Source: Poindextera sp035604135
Lineage (GTDB): Bacteria > Pseudomonadota > Alphaproteobacteria > Caulobacterales > Caulobacteraceae
DNA length: 64,000 bases
Direction: 5' to 3'
Assembly (NCBI GenBank): GCA_035604135.1
Contig: DATNJB010000060.1
Coordinates: 1-64,000 of the forward strand
Each line of letters starts with the position of its first letter. Positions within the stretch are counted from its first letter, which is position 1. Below are positions 49,363 through 57,878 of this stretch, in pieces. The notes under the pieces are model-generated. The model was not told the DNA's origin. It did not search any database and saw nothing but the letters and a program-made list of their open reading frames with translations. The position numbers and the translations under genes are program-made.

Positions 49363-49527
49363 ATGAGCCTGATCCTCATAATCATCGTTCTGCTTCTGCT
49401 GCTTGGAGGCGGTGGCGGATACTACGGTTACCGGCGTGGTTACTACGGAGGCGGCGGCTTCGGGGGCGTCATCGGCGTTGTTGTCGTCGCCGTGGTGGTG
49501 CTTTGGCTGGTCGGCGGCCGCATCTAG
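49363..49527 (+). CDS. Glycine-rich mini-membrane protein (copy 2)
   Basis: A 54-aa paralogue of the protein at 48391. Helix one is LILIIIVLLLLLGGGGG, followed by YYGYRRGYYGGGGFGG and helix two (VIGVVVVAVVVLWLVGG). GAAAGG lies six bases before ATG 49363. The pairing of two such proteins around an RcnB-like gene suggests a membrane-envelope stress unit. Function is unknown. Confidence 0.75.
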   Translation: MSLILIIIVLLLLLGGGGGYYGYRRGYYGGGGFGGVIGVVVVAVVVLWLVGGRI

Positions 49528-49551
49528 CTGAATCTTTAAGGAGCCAACGGA

Positions 49552-49806
49552 ATGATCGAAGAGCAACCGATCGACGTTTGTCCGGCGCGCGCCGTCGCCA
49601 TCAATCATGCCCCCGCAAAGGAGCTCCCATTGCAGCAGTGGGAGGGCGAGGGCGGAGCGGCGCCAACCGACGCGGCGGGCGCAGAGGGTTCGACGGTGGC
49701 GACGACGACCCTCGCCGCCGGGACTGCCCCGCTGGCCGATCAGCCACGCCGCGACGCGGTCGATGCGGACGCCATCACCGAACGGCACTTCTTTGCGGAA
49801 AGCTGA
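49552..49806 (+). CDS. Hypothetical small protein
   Basis: An 84-aa acidic protein opening MIEEQPIDVCPARAVAINHA, with Ala/Thr-rich low complexity and no membrane segment. A good AAGGAG lies eight bases before its ATG, and it starts 24 bases after the mini-membrane gene, which supports translation. No family is recognised. An antisense frame (49252-49788) is open but has no ribosome site. From 49807 to 49952 I see no gene. Confidence 0.5.
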   Translation: MIEEQPIDVCPARAVAINHAPAKELPLQQWEGEGGAAPTDAAGAEGSTVATTTLAAGTAPLADQPRRDAVDADAITERHFFAES

Positions 49807-49952
49807 AGGTCAGCTTGGGCGTTAGCGCCGCGGCGGGCGCCGACGAGCAGCCGCTTTGCGGCTTGCCGGCCGATCAACAATGGTGCGGCCCGCCGGGACA
49901 GGGGTGAGGTCTCGGCGGGCGCGCGCGGCCGCGATCTGGCTCTATCGCCGGC

Positions 49953-50588
49953 TCAAGCGGCCGCTATCGAGAACGCTTCGGCCGCGGTGCGCGGAGCGTG
50001 GGCCAGCGCCGCTTTGACGGCAGCTTCCCGCTGTTCAGGCCCGATGGCGACACCCTCCGCGCGCACCACCTCGACGTCGTCGATGCCCATGAACCCCAGC
50101 GCGGCGCGCAGGTAGCGCTCCTGGAAGTCCATCGCCTCGTTCGGCATGCCTGGCGTGTAGAGCCCGCCGCGGCTGGAGACGATGATCACCTTCTTGCCGC
50201 CGGCGAGGCCCACCGGGCCGGCTTCGGTGTAGCGGAAGGTCTTGCCGCCGATCAGCAGGCGGTCGAGCCACGCCTTCAGCTGGCTCGATATGGCGAAGTT
50301 GTACATCGGCGCGCCGATCACAACGACGTCGGCGTCGAGGAACTCCTGCAGCATGGCGGCGCTGGTCGCGACCTCTGGCGCGATCGCCGCATCGTCGCTG
50401 GTCCAGCCGGCGAAGGCCGCGCCGAGCAGGCGACTGTCCAGGTGCGGCAGGCGCTCGCTCTCGAGGTCGCGATAGGTGACCTGCAAGCCAGGGTTCTTCG
50501 CCCGCCAGCCGCTGACGACTTCGACCGAAACCTGGCGCGATATGGAGTTGGCTCCGGTGATGCTGGAGTCGATGTGGAGGAGTTTCAT
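49953..50588 (-). CDS. azoR: FMN-dependent NADH-azoreductase
   Basis: A 211-aa flavodoxin-fold quinone/azo reductase of the AzoR/AcpD family. It shows MKLLHIDSSITGANSISRQ (FMN phosphate loop), VVIGAPMYNFAISSQLKAWLD (flavin contact) and VIIVSSRGGLY. It reduces quinones and azo or nitro compounds with NADH, protecting against electrophiles. The start is ATG 50588; an open upstream frame is not used. The gene is divergent from a LysR regulator, the usual arrangement in which the regulator controls the reductase. Confidence 0.93.
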   Translation of the reverse strand: MKLLHIDSSITGANSISRQVSVEVVSGWRAKNPGLQVTYRDLESERLPHLDSRLLGAAFAGWTSDDAAIAPEVATSAAMLQEFLDADVVVIGAPMYNFAISSQLKAWLDRLLIGGKTFRYTEAGPVGLAGGKKVIIVSSRGGLYTPGMPNEAMDFQERYLRAALGFMGIDDVEVVRAEGVAIGPEQREAAVKAALAHAPRTAAEAFSIAAA

Positions 50589-50692
50589 GGTTGCACTGCA
50601 GCCCTTTTCGATTGGATGCAGCGAAGGTATAGATGCAACGATGATGGGACTAGATGGCGATTTTGCAACAGATCGTTCCACGTGGAGAACAC
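50589..50692. promoter_or_regulatory. Divergent azoR/LysR control region
   Basis: The 104-base gap holds GTTGCA at 50590-50595 and its inverse TGCAAC at 50634-50639, with another TTGCAAC at 50663-50669. Such spaced inverted words in a divergent LysR gap are candidate regulator sites. The LysR start has GGAGAA upstream. Confidence 0.35.
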
Positions 50693-51610
50693 ATGCGCGA
50701 CTTAAATGACCTCGGCTTCTACGCGGCGGTGGTCGCGAACGGCGGCTTTTCCGCCGCCGGGCGGGCGCTGGGCGTGCCCAAGTCGCGGTTGAGCCGCCGG
50801 GTCGCCGCGCTCGAGGCCCAGCTCGGCGTGCGGCTCGTCGAGCGCTCCACCCGCCGCTTCAGCGTCACCGTGGTCGGACAGGACGTCTACCGCCATGCGC
50901 GCGCGGCGCTGGCCGAAGCCGAGGCGATCGAGGACATCACCACGCGCCTGAAGGCCGAGCCGCAGGGACTGGTCCGCGTGAGCTGCCCGCAGGGCGCCGA
51001 CCGCATCCTCGCCGGCGCGCTGCCGGCATTCCTGCAGCAGCACCCCAAGCTGCGCGCACAGGTGATCGTCAGCAATCGCCGCGTCGACCTGATCGAGGAG
51101 GGTGTCGACGTGGCGATCCGCGTGCGCGAAAAGCTCGACACCGACGCCGACCTGCAGGTGAGGATCATCGGCCGCACCGGCAGGATGCTGGTCGCCGCCC
51201 CGGCATTCCTCGACGCCAAGCGGCGTCCGGCAAACCCGGCCGAGCTCGCCGAGCTGCCGACGCTCAGCCAGTGGGAGCGGACCGGGCTCGATCGATGGGA
51301 GCTGGTGAGCGACTCCGGCGAGGAGGAAACCGTCGTGCACGAACCGCGGCTCTCCGCCAGCGAGTTCGCCATCCTCAGGCAGGCGGCGATCGACGGCCTG
51401 GGCGTTGCCTTCATGCCGGAGTACGCCTGCCGCGAGCCGCTGGCCGACGGCCGGCTGGAGCGGGTGCTGCCGGAGTGGTCCGGGCGCGAGGGGATCCTGC
51501 ACCTGGTCTTCACGTCCAGGCGCGGCCTTCTCCCCGGCGTGCGGGCGGTGATCGACCTCTTGGCGAGGGTCCTCGACCCGCAATCCGTCGCCTGGCAAAC
51601 GGCGGACTAG
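50693..51610 (+). CDS. LysR-family transcriptional regulator
   Basis: A 305-aa regulator. The winged HTH is at residues 1-60 (DLGFYAAVVANGGFSAAGRA, LGVPKSRLSRRVAALEAQLG, VRLVERSTRRFSVT). The C-terminal periplasmic-binding-like domain shows VRVSCPQGADRILAGALPAF and GVDVAIRVREKLDTDADL. The subgroup resembles regulators placed beside quinone or azo reductases. It should bind the gap it shares with azoR, probably responding to an electrophile or quinone. The start is ATG 50693. Confidence 0.93.
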   Translation: MRDLNDLGFYAAVVANGGFSAAGRALGVPKSRLSRRVAALEAQLGVRLVERSTRRFSVTVVGQDVYRHARAALAEAEAIEDITTRLKAEPQGLVRVSCPQGADRILAGALPAFLQQHPKLRAQVIVSNRRVDLIEEGVDVAIRVREKLDTDADLQVRIIGRTGRMLVAAPAFLDAKRRPANPAELAELPTLSQWERTGLDRWELVSDSGEEETVVHEPRLSASEFAILRQAAIDGLGVAFMPEYACREPLADGRLERVLPEWSGREGILHLVFTSRRGLLPGVRAVIDLLARVLDPQSVAWQTAD

Positions 51611-51702
51611 CCCGAGCTGGAACGGCTGCGCGGGGATTGTTGGGTGTCGAGCGCCCTGGCCCGCCCATGCTAGATGTTCACGGCCGCCGCAAGGGGAGGG
51701 GC

Positions 51703-52998
51703 ATGACGACGATCACGGCCGTTTCGGCATACGACATCCGCTTCCCGACCTCGCGCTTCCTCGACGGGTCGGACGCGATGAATCCCGACCCCGACTACTC
51801 TCTCGCCTACTGCATCCTTTCGACCTCCGACGGGCCTGAGGGCCATGGGTTCACCTTCACCCTCGGCCGCGGCACCGAGCTCTGCGTGCATGCGATCGAA
51901 AGCCTGGCGCCCAAGCTCGTCGGCCGTACGCTTGACGGCATCAGCGGCGACCTCGCCGGCTTCTGGCGTGACATGGTGGGCGACAGCCAGATCCGCTGGC
52001 TTGGTCCGGAGAAGGGCGTCGTGCACCTGGCCGCCGCGGCGCTGGTGAACGCGGTCTGGGATCTGCTGGCCAAGCAGGCCGGCCAGCCGCTGTGGCGCTA
52101 CCTCGCCGCCATGTCGCCGGAGGAGATCATCGCCGCCATCGACTTCCGCCACATCACCGACGCGCTGCCGCCCGAGCGCGCGCTCGCCATCCTGCGCGCC
52201 CGGCTGCCGGCGAACGCCGAGCGGATGGCGGCGCTGAAGCGCGATGGCCACGCCGCCTACACCACCTCAGCCGGTTGGCTGGGCTATGGCGACGACAAGA
52301 TCCGCGCTCTGGCGAGCGCCGCCGTCGCCGACGGCTGGACCGCGATCAAGATGAAGGTCGGCGGATCGCTCGCCGACGATATCCGCCGCGCCGGCTTGCT
52401 GCGGGAGATCCTCGGGTCCGAGCGCATCCTGATGACCGACGCGAACCAGGTCTGGGAGGTCGAGCAGGCAATCGAATGGGTGAACGCGCTCAAGCCGGTC
52501 GACCCCTACTGGATCGAGGAGCCGGTCAGCCCGGACGACATCCTTGGCCACGCGCGCGTCCGCAAGGGGGTCGCCCCGGTCCGCGTGGCGACCGGCGAAC
52601 ACGTGCACAACCGGGTGATGTTCAAGCAGTTCCTGCAGGCCGACGCGATCGACGTGGTGCAGCTCGACTCCTGCCGGCTGGGCGGGGTGAACGAGGCGCT
52701 GGCGGTCCTGCTGCTCGCCGCCGCCTTCGACAAGCCCGTCTGCCCGCACGCCGGGGGGGTGGGCCTGTGCGAATACGTCCAGCATCTCAGCTTCTTCGAC
52801 GCCACCTGCGTTCGCTCGAGCGACGAGGGGCGGATGATCGAGCACGCCGGGCACCTGCACGAGCACTTCCTCGACCCGATCACCATCGAGCGCGGCCGCT
52901 ACCGCGCGCCGGAAAAGCCCGGCTACTCGGCCGAGATGAAGCCGGAGAGCCGCGCGGAGTACGCGTTCCCCGACGGCGCGGCCTGGAGGGGTGCGTGA
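51703..52998 (+). CDS. L-fuconate dehydratase (enolase superfamily)
   Basis: A 431-aa mandelate-racemase-like enzyme dehydrating L-fuconate to 2-keto-3-deoxy-L-fuconate. The family signature is strong: FPTSRFLDGSDAMNPDPDYS, WLGPEKGVVHLAAAALVNAV, YTTSAGWLGYGDDK, catalytic KMKVG, DANQ, PYWIEEPVSPDDILGHA, ATGEHVHNRVMFKQFLQ and CPHAGGVGLCEYVQHLS. The ribosome site is AGGGGAGGG. It heads a plus-strand run with a small protein, a PhyH oxygenase, an Fe-alcohol dehydrogenase and a glutamine-synthetase-like ligase. No other fucose-pathway gene is present in the window. Confidence 0.93.
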   Translation: MTTITAVSAYDIRFPTSRFLDGSDAMNPDPDYSLAYCILSTSDGPEGHGFTFTLGRGTELCVHAIESLAPKLVGRTLDGISGDLAGFWRDMVGDSQIRWLGPEKGVVHLAAAALVNAVWDLLAKQAGQPLWRYLAAMSPEEIIAAIDFRHITDALPPERALAILRARLPANAERMAALKRDGHAAYTTSAGWLGYGDDKIRALASAAVADGWTAIKMKVGGSLADDIRRAGLLREILGSERILMTDANQVWEVEQAIEWVNALKPVDPYWIEEPVSPDDILGHARVRKGVAPVRVATGEHVHNRVMFKQFLQADAIDVVQLDSCRLGGVNEALAVLLLAAAFDKPVCPHAGGVGLCEYVQHLSFFDATCVRSSDEGRMIEHAGHLHEHFLDPITIERGRYRAPEKPGYSAEMKPESRAEYAFPDGAAWRGA

Positions 52999-53270
52999 GC
53001 GCACGCCGGCAGAAGGTGCTCGTGCTCTACCTGGCCAATTCGGCGCTGGATGCGCCGGTGATCGCCTGGGCGCATTACGACGGCACGGGCAAGACCCTGC
53101 ACATGGCCGGCGACCAGGATCAGCCGCCGTACGCGACCGGGCTGGATGCGCTCAAGGACGGCTGGCGGCTGTTCCAGGCCGCGCAACTCCTGCCGCATGC
53201 GCGCGGCGAGGAGTTTGACGTGGCCTACCTCAAGTACGAATTCTTCTTCGAACAACTCGTCGAGATTTGA
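52995..53270 (+). CDS. Small conserved hypothetical protein
   Basis: A 91-aa protein starting with GTG at 52995 and overlapping the L-fuconate dehydratase stop as GTGA. It contains VLVLYLANSALDAPVIAWAH, GDQDQPPYATGLDALKDGWR and a C-terminal EEFDVAYLKYEFFFEQLVEI. No membrane segment or signal is present. The alternating pattern suggests a small alpha/beta protein. I do not recognise a family. Its tight coupling on both sides (3 bases to the PhyH gene) makes it a real gene of this operon. Confidence 0.78.
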   Translation: MSARRQKVLVLYLANSALDAPVIAWAHYDGTGKTLHMAGDQDQPPYATGLDALKDGWRLFQAAQLLPHARGEEFDVAYLKYEFFFEQLVEI

Positions 53271-53273
53271 CCC

Positions 53274-54203
53274 GTGCCGGAAACCGACCTTCCGCTCTTG
53301 AGCTCCGCCCAGGCGGCGAGCTTCGTCGCCCGCGGCTTCCTGCGGTTCGACGCCGCCGTGCCGAAGGCGATCAACGACCAGTTCATGAAGGAGGCCGGCA
53401 AGGTCTCGGAACTGAAGGCGGGCGAGAAGATCGGCAAGGCTTTCCTCGAGGTCTTCGCCAAGAACCGGATTCCCGAGGTTTCCGCGGGAACGCCCCTCGC
53501 CGAGGCCTATGCGCAGAAGAGTGCGCTCGGCAGGCTGATGGCGCTGCCGCTGGTCAGGGGCGCGATCAAAAGCCTGCTCGGTGAAGACCCCATCTTCGAC
53601 CACCACTTTCTGCACGTGAGCTTCCCGCCGCGCTTCCATGAGCGGGCCGAACACGAGAACGTCTCCCAGCACACCCACCAGGACTCGACGATCGACCCGA
53701 GGCTCTCGTTCGACGTGCAGATGATGTACTTCCCGCACGCCGTGACGCGGGAGATGGGCGGCACGCGCTTCATCCCCGGCACCCACCTGCGCAAGGTCAG
53801 CGAGGTCGCGCTCGGCCGCTATCAGAACATCCGGGGCCAGCAGCACATGGTGTGCGAGGGCGGGACGCTGCTCTTCCTGCACCACGGCATCTGGCACGGC
53901 GGCGGGGTGAACCTCGCCGAAACCGCCCGCTACATGTTCAAGATCCGCATGCGCGCCTCGGGCTCGCAGGTGCGGCAGTGGGATGTCGACGACATCGCCA
54001 GGCCGAACGCCCAGCGCGCCATCTTCTTTACGAAATCGCCGCCGGCGAAGGGCACGGTCGAGACCATCCTGACCACGCCCGAGCCCTGGTTCGAGCAGGA
54101 CACCGGCCGGCTCGAATACGTCAACCGCATCAAGCTCTGGCGCTATCTGGTCGACGACCCGACCTACGACGCCGACTACTGGCTCACGCGGTTGAAGGTC
54201 TGA
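53274..54203 (+). CDS. Phytanoyl-CoA dioxygenase (PhyH)-family oxygenase
   Basis: A 309-aa Fe(II)/2-oxoglutarate oxygenase, GTG start at 53274. The double-stranded beta-helix core has the metal pair His-x-Asp in SQHTHQDSTIDPR and the distal His in LFLHHGIWHGGG, followed by an Arg (MFKIRMR) that would hold 2-oxoglutarate. MGGTRFIPGTHLRKV is typical of PhyH proteins. It hydroxylates an unknown substrate. It sits between a deoxysugar-acid dehydratase and an alcohol dehydrogenase in an operon-like run. Confidence 0.88.
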   Translation: MPETDLPLLSSAQAASFVARGFLRFDAAVPKAINDQFMKEAGKVSELKAGEKIGKAFLEVFAKNRIPEVSAGTPLAEAYAQKSALGRLMALPLVRGAIKSLLGEDPIFDHHFLHVSFPPRFHERAEHENVSQHTHQDSTIDPRLSFDVQMMYFPHAVTREMGGTRFIPGTHLRKVSEVALGRYQNIRGQQHMVCEGGTLLFLHHGIWHGGGVNLAETARYMFKIRMRASGSQVRQWDVDDIARPNAQRAIFFTKSPPAKGTVETILTTPEPWFEQDTGRLEYVNRIKLWRYLVDDPTYDADYWLTRLKV

Positions 54204-54207
54204 GCGG

Positions 54208-55380
54208 ATGGGGGCGCCCGTCGGCGACTGGAACTATCCGACGCGCATCCGCTTCGGCGCCGGGCGCATCGCCGAGTTGGCCGACGCCTGCCGCGCCGCC
54301 GGGATCGCCCGGCCGCTTCTGGTGACAGACCGCGGGCTCGCCGCGAACGCCATGATCACAGGCGCGCTCGCCGCCCTGGGGACAGCGGGTCTCGATACCG
54401 CCCTGTTCAGCGACATCGCCAGCGACCCGACCGGGCGCGATGTCGCGCGGGGTTGCGAGGCGCTGCGCGCGCACCGCGCCGATGGCGTCATCGCCTTCGG
54501 CGGCGGAAGCTCGCTCGACGCCGGCAAGGCGATCGCCTTCCATGCCTTCCAAGCCCGGCCGCTGTGGGACTTCGAGGACATCGGCGACAACTTCGCGCGC
54601 GCCGACGCGGCCAAGATTCTGCCGGTCGTCGCGGTTCCGACCACGGCCGGCACGGGCTCCGAGGTCGGCCGCGCGGCCGTGATCAAGGACGAAGACGCGG
54701 CGCTGAAGCGCATCATCTTTCACCCGCTCATGCTGCCGAAGGTGGTCGTCGCCGATCCGGCGCTGACCGTCGGCCTGCCGCCGGCGATCACGGCCGCCGT
54801 CGGCATGGACGCGCTCTCCCACAACCTCGAAGCCTTCTTCGCGCCCGGCTATCACCCGCTGGCGCGCGGCATCGCCGTCGAGGGCGCCCGGCTGGTCAGG
54901 ACCTGGCTGCCCACGGCGGTGGCCGAGCCCAGCAACATCGAAGCGCGGTCGAACATGCTGGCGGCGTCCGAGGCCGGCGCCACCGCCTTCCAGCGCGGGC
55001 TAGGCGCGATGCACGCGCTCGCGCATCCGCTAGGCGCGGTCTACGGCGTCCACCATGGCCTCCTGAACGCCGTGCTCATGCCCTACGTGATCGCCGCCAA
55101 CCGGCCGGCGATCGACGCCGACGCGGCCTACCTCGCGCGCTGCCTGGGCGTTGGTGATGACGCCGGCGACCTCGTTGCCTGGGTCCTGGAGCTGCGCCGC
55201 GCCATCGGCATCCCGAACACGCTCGCCCAAGTCGGCGTGCCGGGGAACGAGGTCGGCCGCATCGCGCGCATGGCGGTCGAGGATCCGTCCGCGGCGACCA
55301 ATCCCGTCGCCTTCACCGTCGACGACTACGCCGCCGTGCTGACGCAGGCGCTGGCCGGTGAACTCTCCAAGGCTGCGTGA
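54208..55380 (+). CDS. Iron-containing alcohol dehydrogenase
   Basis: A 390-aa group III dehydrogenase. The NAD-binding half has DGVIAFGGGSSLDAGKAIAF and VPTTAGTGSEVGRAAVI. The metal half carries Asp in VADPALTV and His residues in GMDALSHNLEAFF and AMHALAHPLGAVYGVHHG, the expected D-H-H-H set. It oxidises an alcohol or reduces an aldehyde, probably an intermediate of the surrounding operon. It starts 4 bases after the PhyH stop, and the glutamine-synthetase-like gene follows by 12 bases. Confidence 0.92.
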   Translation: MGAPVGDWNYPTRIRFGAGRIAELADACRAAGIARPLLVTDRGLAANAMITGALAALGTAGLDTALFSDIASDPTGRDVARGCEALRAHRADGVIAFGGGSSLDAGKAIAFHAFQARPLWDFEDIGDNFARADAAKILPVVAVPTTAGTGSEVGRAAVIKDEDAALKRIIFHPLMLPKVVVADPALTVGLPPAITAAVGMDALSHNLEAFFAPGYHPLARGIAVEGARLVRTWLPTAVAEPSNIEARSNMLAASEAGATAFQRGLGAMHALAHPLGAVYGVHHGLLNAVLMPYVIAANRPAIDADAAYLARCLGVGDDAGDLVAWVLELRRAIGIPNTLAQVGVPGNEVGRIARMAVEDPSAATNPVAFTVDDYAAVLTQALAGELSKAA

Positions 55381-55392
55381 GGGGCTCTTTCG

Positions 55393-56763
55393 ATGACCGA
55401 CGACCTGGCCGGCCTGAGCATAGACCAGCTGATCGAGCTGATCGGCTCGGACGCCTTCTCCGCCTTCAAGGTCGGAGCCTTCGACATCGATGGGATCCTG
55501 CGCGGCAAGTACATGCACCGCGACAAGCTCACCTCGGCGCTCGAGAACGGTTTCGGCTTCTGCGACGTCGTGCTGGGCTGGGATTCCGCCGATCAGCTTT
55601 ACGACAACGTCGCCTACACCGGCTGGCACACCGGCTATCCGGACGTCGAGGTGCGGCTTGTCGCCGACACCGCCCGCCGCATCCCGTTCGAGCCCGACAC
55701 GCTCCTTCTGCTCGGCGAATTCGCCGGCGCGGCCGAGGCGATCTGCCCGCGCGGCCTGCTCCGCCGCGTGCTGGCGCGCGCCGAGGCCGCGGGGTTTGCG
55801 GTCAAGGCCGGGTTCGAGTTCGAGTTTTTCGTCTTCGATGAAACGCCAGACAGCCTCCGCGCCAAGGGCTATCGGGACCTAAAGCCGCTCACCCCCGGCG
55901 CCTTCGGCTATTCGGTGCTGCGCAACTCGGTGCACGCCGAGCTCTATCACGACATCCTCGAGACCTGCGCCGCCATGCGCATGCCGCTCGAGGGCCTGCA
56001 CACCGAGACCGGCCCGGGCGTGCTCGAGGCGGCGCTGGTGGCCGACGAGGGCCTGGAAGCGGCGGACCGGGCAGCGCTGTTCAAGACCTTCGCCAAGGTC
56101 ATCGCCCAGCGCCGCGGCCTGATGGCGACCTTCATGGCCAAGTGGTCGACCGACTGGCCCGGCCAGTCCGGCCACATCCACGTCTCGCTGAGCGACAAGG
56201 CGGGCAAGCCGGTGTTCCACGATGCGGCCGCGCCGCTTGGCATGTCGCAATCCATGCGCTGGTTCGTCGGCGGCCAGCAGCGGCTCATGCCCGAGCTGCT
56301 CTCGATGATCGCGGGCACGGTCAATAGCTTCACCCGCCTCGTGCCCGGCTTCTGGGCCCCGACCAGCGCCACCTGGGGGGCGGAGAACCGCACGACCGCG
56401 CTCCGCGTTATCGGCGGCGGGGCGAAGAGCCAGCGGGTCGAGTACCGGGTCGCCGCCGCCGACATCAACCCCTACATCGCGCTCGCCTGCGCGCTGGGCT
56501 CTGGGCTCTGGGGGATCGAAAACCGCGTCGAGCCGACCGAGGCGGTGAGTGGTAACGCCTATGCGCAGACGTTCGCGCCGGAGCTCGGCTTTCCGGCCAC
56601 GCTCAGCGAGGCCGCCGAGCGGCTGAGGGCCTCGGCCGCCGCCGAGGACCTCTTCGGCCGCGCGTTCGTCGAGCACTACGCCGCCTCGCGCCTCTGGGAG
56701 GAGCGCCAGTTCCGCCGCGCCGTGACCAGCTGGGAGCTCGAACGCTACTTCGAGATCATCTGA
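55393..56763 (+). CDS. Glutamine synthetase-family ligase (possibly gamma-glutamyl-amine synthetase)
   Basis: A 456-aa ATP-dependent ligase. The N-terminal beta-grasp domain (DIDGILRGKYMHRDKL) precedes the catalytic domain: KAGFEFEFFVFDE, HTETGPGVLEAAL, GQSGHIHVSLSD (ATP/ammonia region), WGAENRTTALRV and VEYRVAAADINPYIALA. It lacks the Tyr adenylylation loop of GlnA. Relatives join glutamate to amines (PuuA type) rather than to ammonia. Placement after an alcohol dehydrogenase and a PhyH oxygenase suggests amine or amino-alcohol metabolism. Its last 19 bases overlap the convergent ChbG/YdjC gene. Confidence 0.9.
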   Translation: MTDDLAGLSIDQLIELIGSDAFSAFKVGAFDIDGILRGKYMHRDKLTSALENGFGFCDVVLGWDSADQLYDNVAYTGWHTGYPDVEVRLVADTARRIPFEPDTLLLLGEFAGAAEAICPRGLLRRVLARAEAAGFAVKAGFEFEFFVFDETPDSLRAKGYRDLKPLTPGAFGYSVLRNSVHAELYHDILETCAAMRMPLEGLHTETGPGVLEAALVADEGLEAADRAALFKTFAKVIAQRRGLMATFMAKWSTDWPGQSGHIHVSLSDKAGKPVFHDAAAPLGMSQSMRWFVGGQQRLMPELLSMIAGTVNSFTRLVPGFWAPTSATWGAENRTTALRVIGGGAKSQRVEYRVAAADINPYIALACALGSGLWGIENRVEPTEAVSGNAYAQTFAPELGFPATLSEAAERLRASAAAEDLFGRAFVEHYAASRLWEERQFRRAVTSWELERYFEII

Positions 56764-57632
56764 CGGCGGGCGTCGCGGATCTCGCGCATGCCGATGAGTT
56801 CGATGCCAAGGTCGGCCAGCACGGGCTCGATCTTGCCGGAGTTGAAGAGCGCGTATTCGTCGGTGCGGTAGCGGGCGAACTGGGGCTCGACGGCCTCGAA
56901 ATCCCCAGGCGCATTGAAGTGGAAGGCGAAGAAGTTGAGCCCAACAGCGGCGCTGCCGAGGATCTCGCGATAGGCGCTCTCGGCGTCGGCCGTCCGGTCC
57001 CACGGGGTTTCGTAGAACAGATCGAACACCGGCTCGCCGCGCGTCGCCGCCTCGGCCGCGAACCCTTCGAACGCGCTCGACAGCGCCGGCACGCCGGCAG
57101 GGCGTGGATTGCCGCCCGCAAAGCGGCTCATCAGCACGATCGGCAGGTCGTAGTCGTCGCCCAGGCGGCGATAGATGTCGATGAATTCAGGGCTCATCAC
57201 CGCGCCGCAGTGCGCGTCGAGATGGGTGACGTCGATGCCGCCGGCGATCGCCGCGTCGATCTGCGCCCGCAGCTCGGCCTCGACCGCCTCGGGCGCGGCG
57301 TGGCGGCGGACGGCGCTCGGCTCTTCCCAGAGGTAGCCGGATTCGTCGGTCAGCCCGGCCGCCCGCGGCGGCTGGGTGAGCGGGCGCCACTTGTAGGGCC
57401 GCTTCTCGCTGTTCAGCGTCAGATGCACGCCGATGTCCAGGCTGGCGTTGGCCGCGGCCATCGCCAGCGTCTCGGGGAACCAGGGGCAGGGGGCCATGGC
57501 CGAGCCGGAGCTGATCACCCCGCGCGCCGAAAGCTCTGCGAAGGCCACGTTCGAGCCATGCGTCATGCCCACGTCGTCCTCGTGGATCACGACCGCCTTG
57601 CGGCCCTTTGCGTATGGGGATGGCGAGGTCAT
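56745..57632 (-). CDS. ChbG/YdjC-family carbohydrate deacetylase
   Basis: A 295-aa deacetylase of the YdjC/ChbG fold, start ATG 57632. The metal site is visible: Asp-Asp in AVVIHEDDVGMTHGSN and the His residues in DVTHLDAHCGAVMSP; LDIGVHLTLNS is also typical. Such proteins remove N-acetyl groups from chito-oligosaccharides or related sugars. It is transcribed toward the glutamine-synthetase-like gene and overlaps its end. Whether it belongs to the same pathway is unknown. Confidence 0.9.
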   Translation of the reverse strand: MTSPSPYAKGRKAVVIHEDDVGMTHGSNVAFAELSARGVISSGSAMAPCPWFPETLAMAAANASLDIGVHLTLNSEKRPYKWRPLTQPPRAAGLTDESGYLWEEPSAVRRHAAPEAVEAELRAQIDAAIAGGIDVTHLDAHCGAVMSPEFIDIYRRLGDDYDLPIVLMSRFAGGNPRPAGVPALSSAFEGFAAEAATRGEPVFDLFYETPWDRTADAESAYREILGSAAVGLNFFAFHFNAPGDFEAVEPQFARYRTDEYALFNSGKIEPVLADLGIELIGMREIRDARRQMISK

Positions 57633-57689
57633 GGCGGCTCTCCCGCAGCTCGTTCGGCATAGCCGCACGGCTGCGCCGGTTGCGCAAGC

Positions 57690-57840
57690 GACACCCCGCC
57701 CAGAGGGCGGGGACGAGCGCGGCGAGGCGCGAGCGGGGAGGGGTTACGGCGCGCAGGCAAACCCCCACCGCCGTAACCCCTCATCGCCCCCCGCCTTCGG
57801 CGCGGGTCCCCCCTTCTCCCTCTGGGAGAAGTTCGTGTGC
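57690..57840. repeat. Dispersed repeat in the divergent gap
   Basis: The gap contains GGGGTTACGGCG (about 57740) and its inverse CGCCGTAACCCC (about 57768-57780). These are followed by CCCTCATCGCCCCCCGCC and the stem CTTCTCCC/GGGAGAAG (about 57814-57831), the same family as the repeat inside the S12 gene at 41745. No gene is visible between 57633 and 57878. Confidence 0.65.
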
Positions 57841-57878
57841 TAAGGCTTCGGCCCTGATCGTCGCGAGGAATCTAGGCA

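Noticed and set aside
49252..49788. Minus-strand frame opposite the 49363 and 49552 genes
   Set aside because: The plus-strand genes have ribosome sites and a paralogue; the minus frame has neither.
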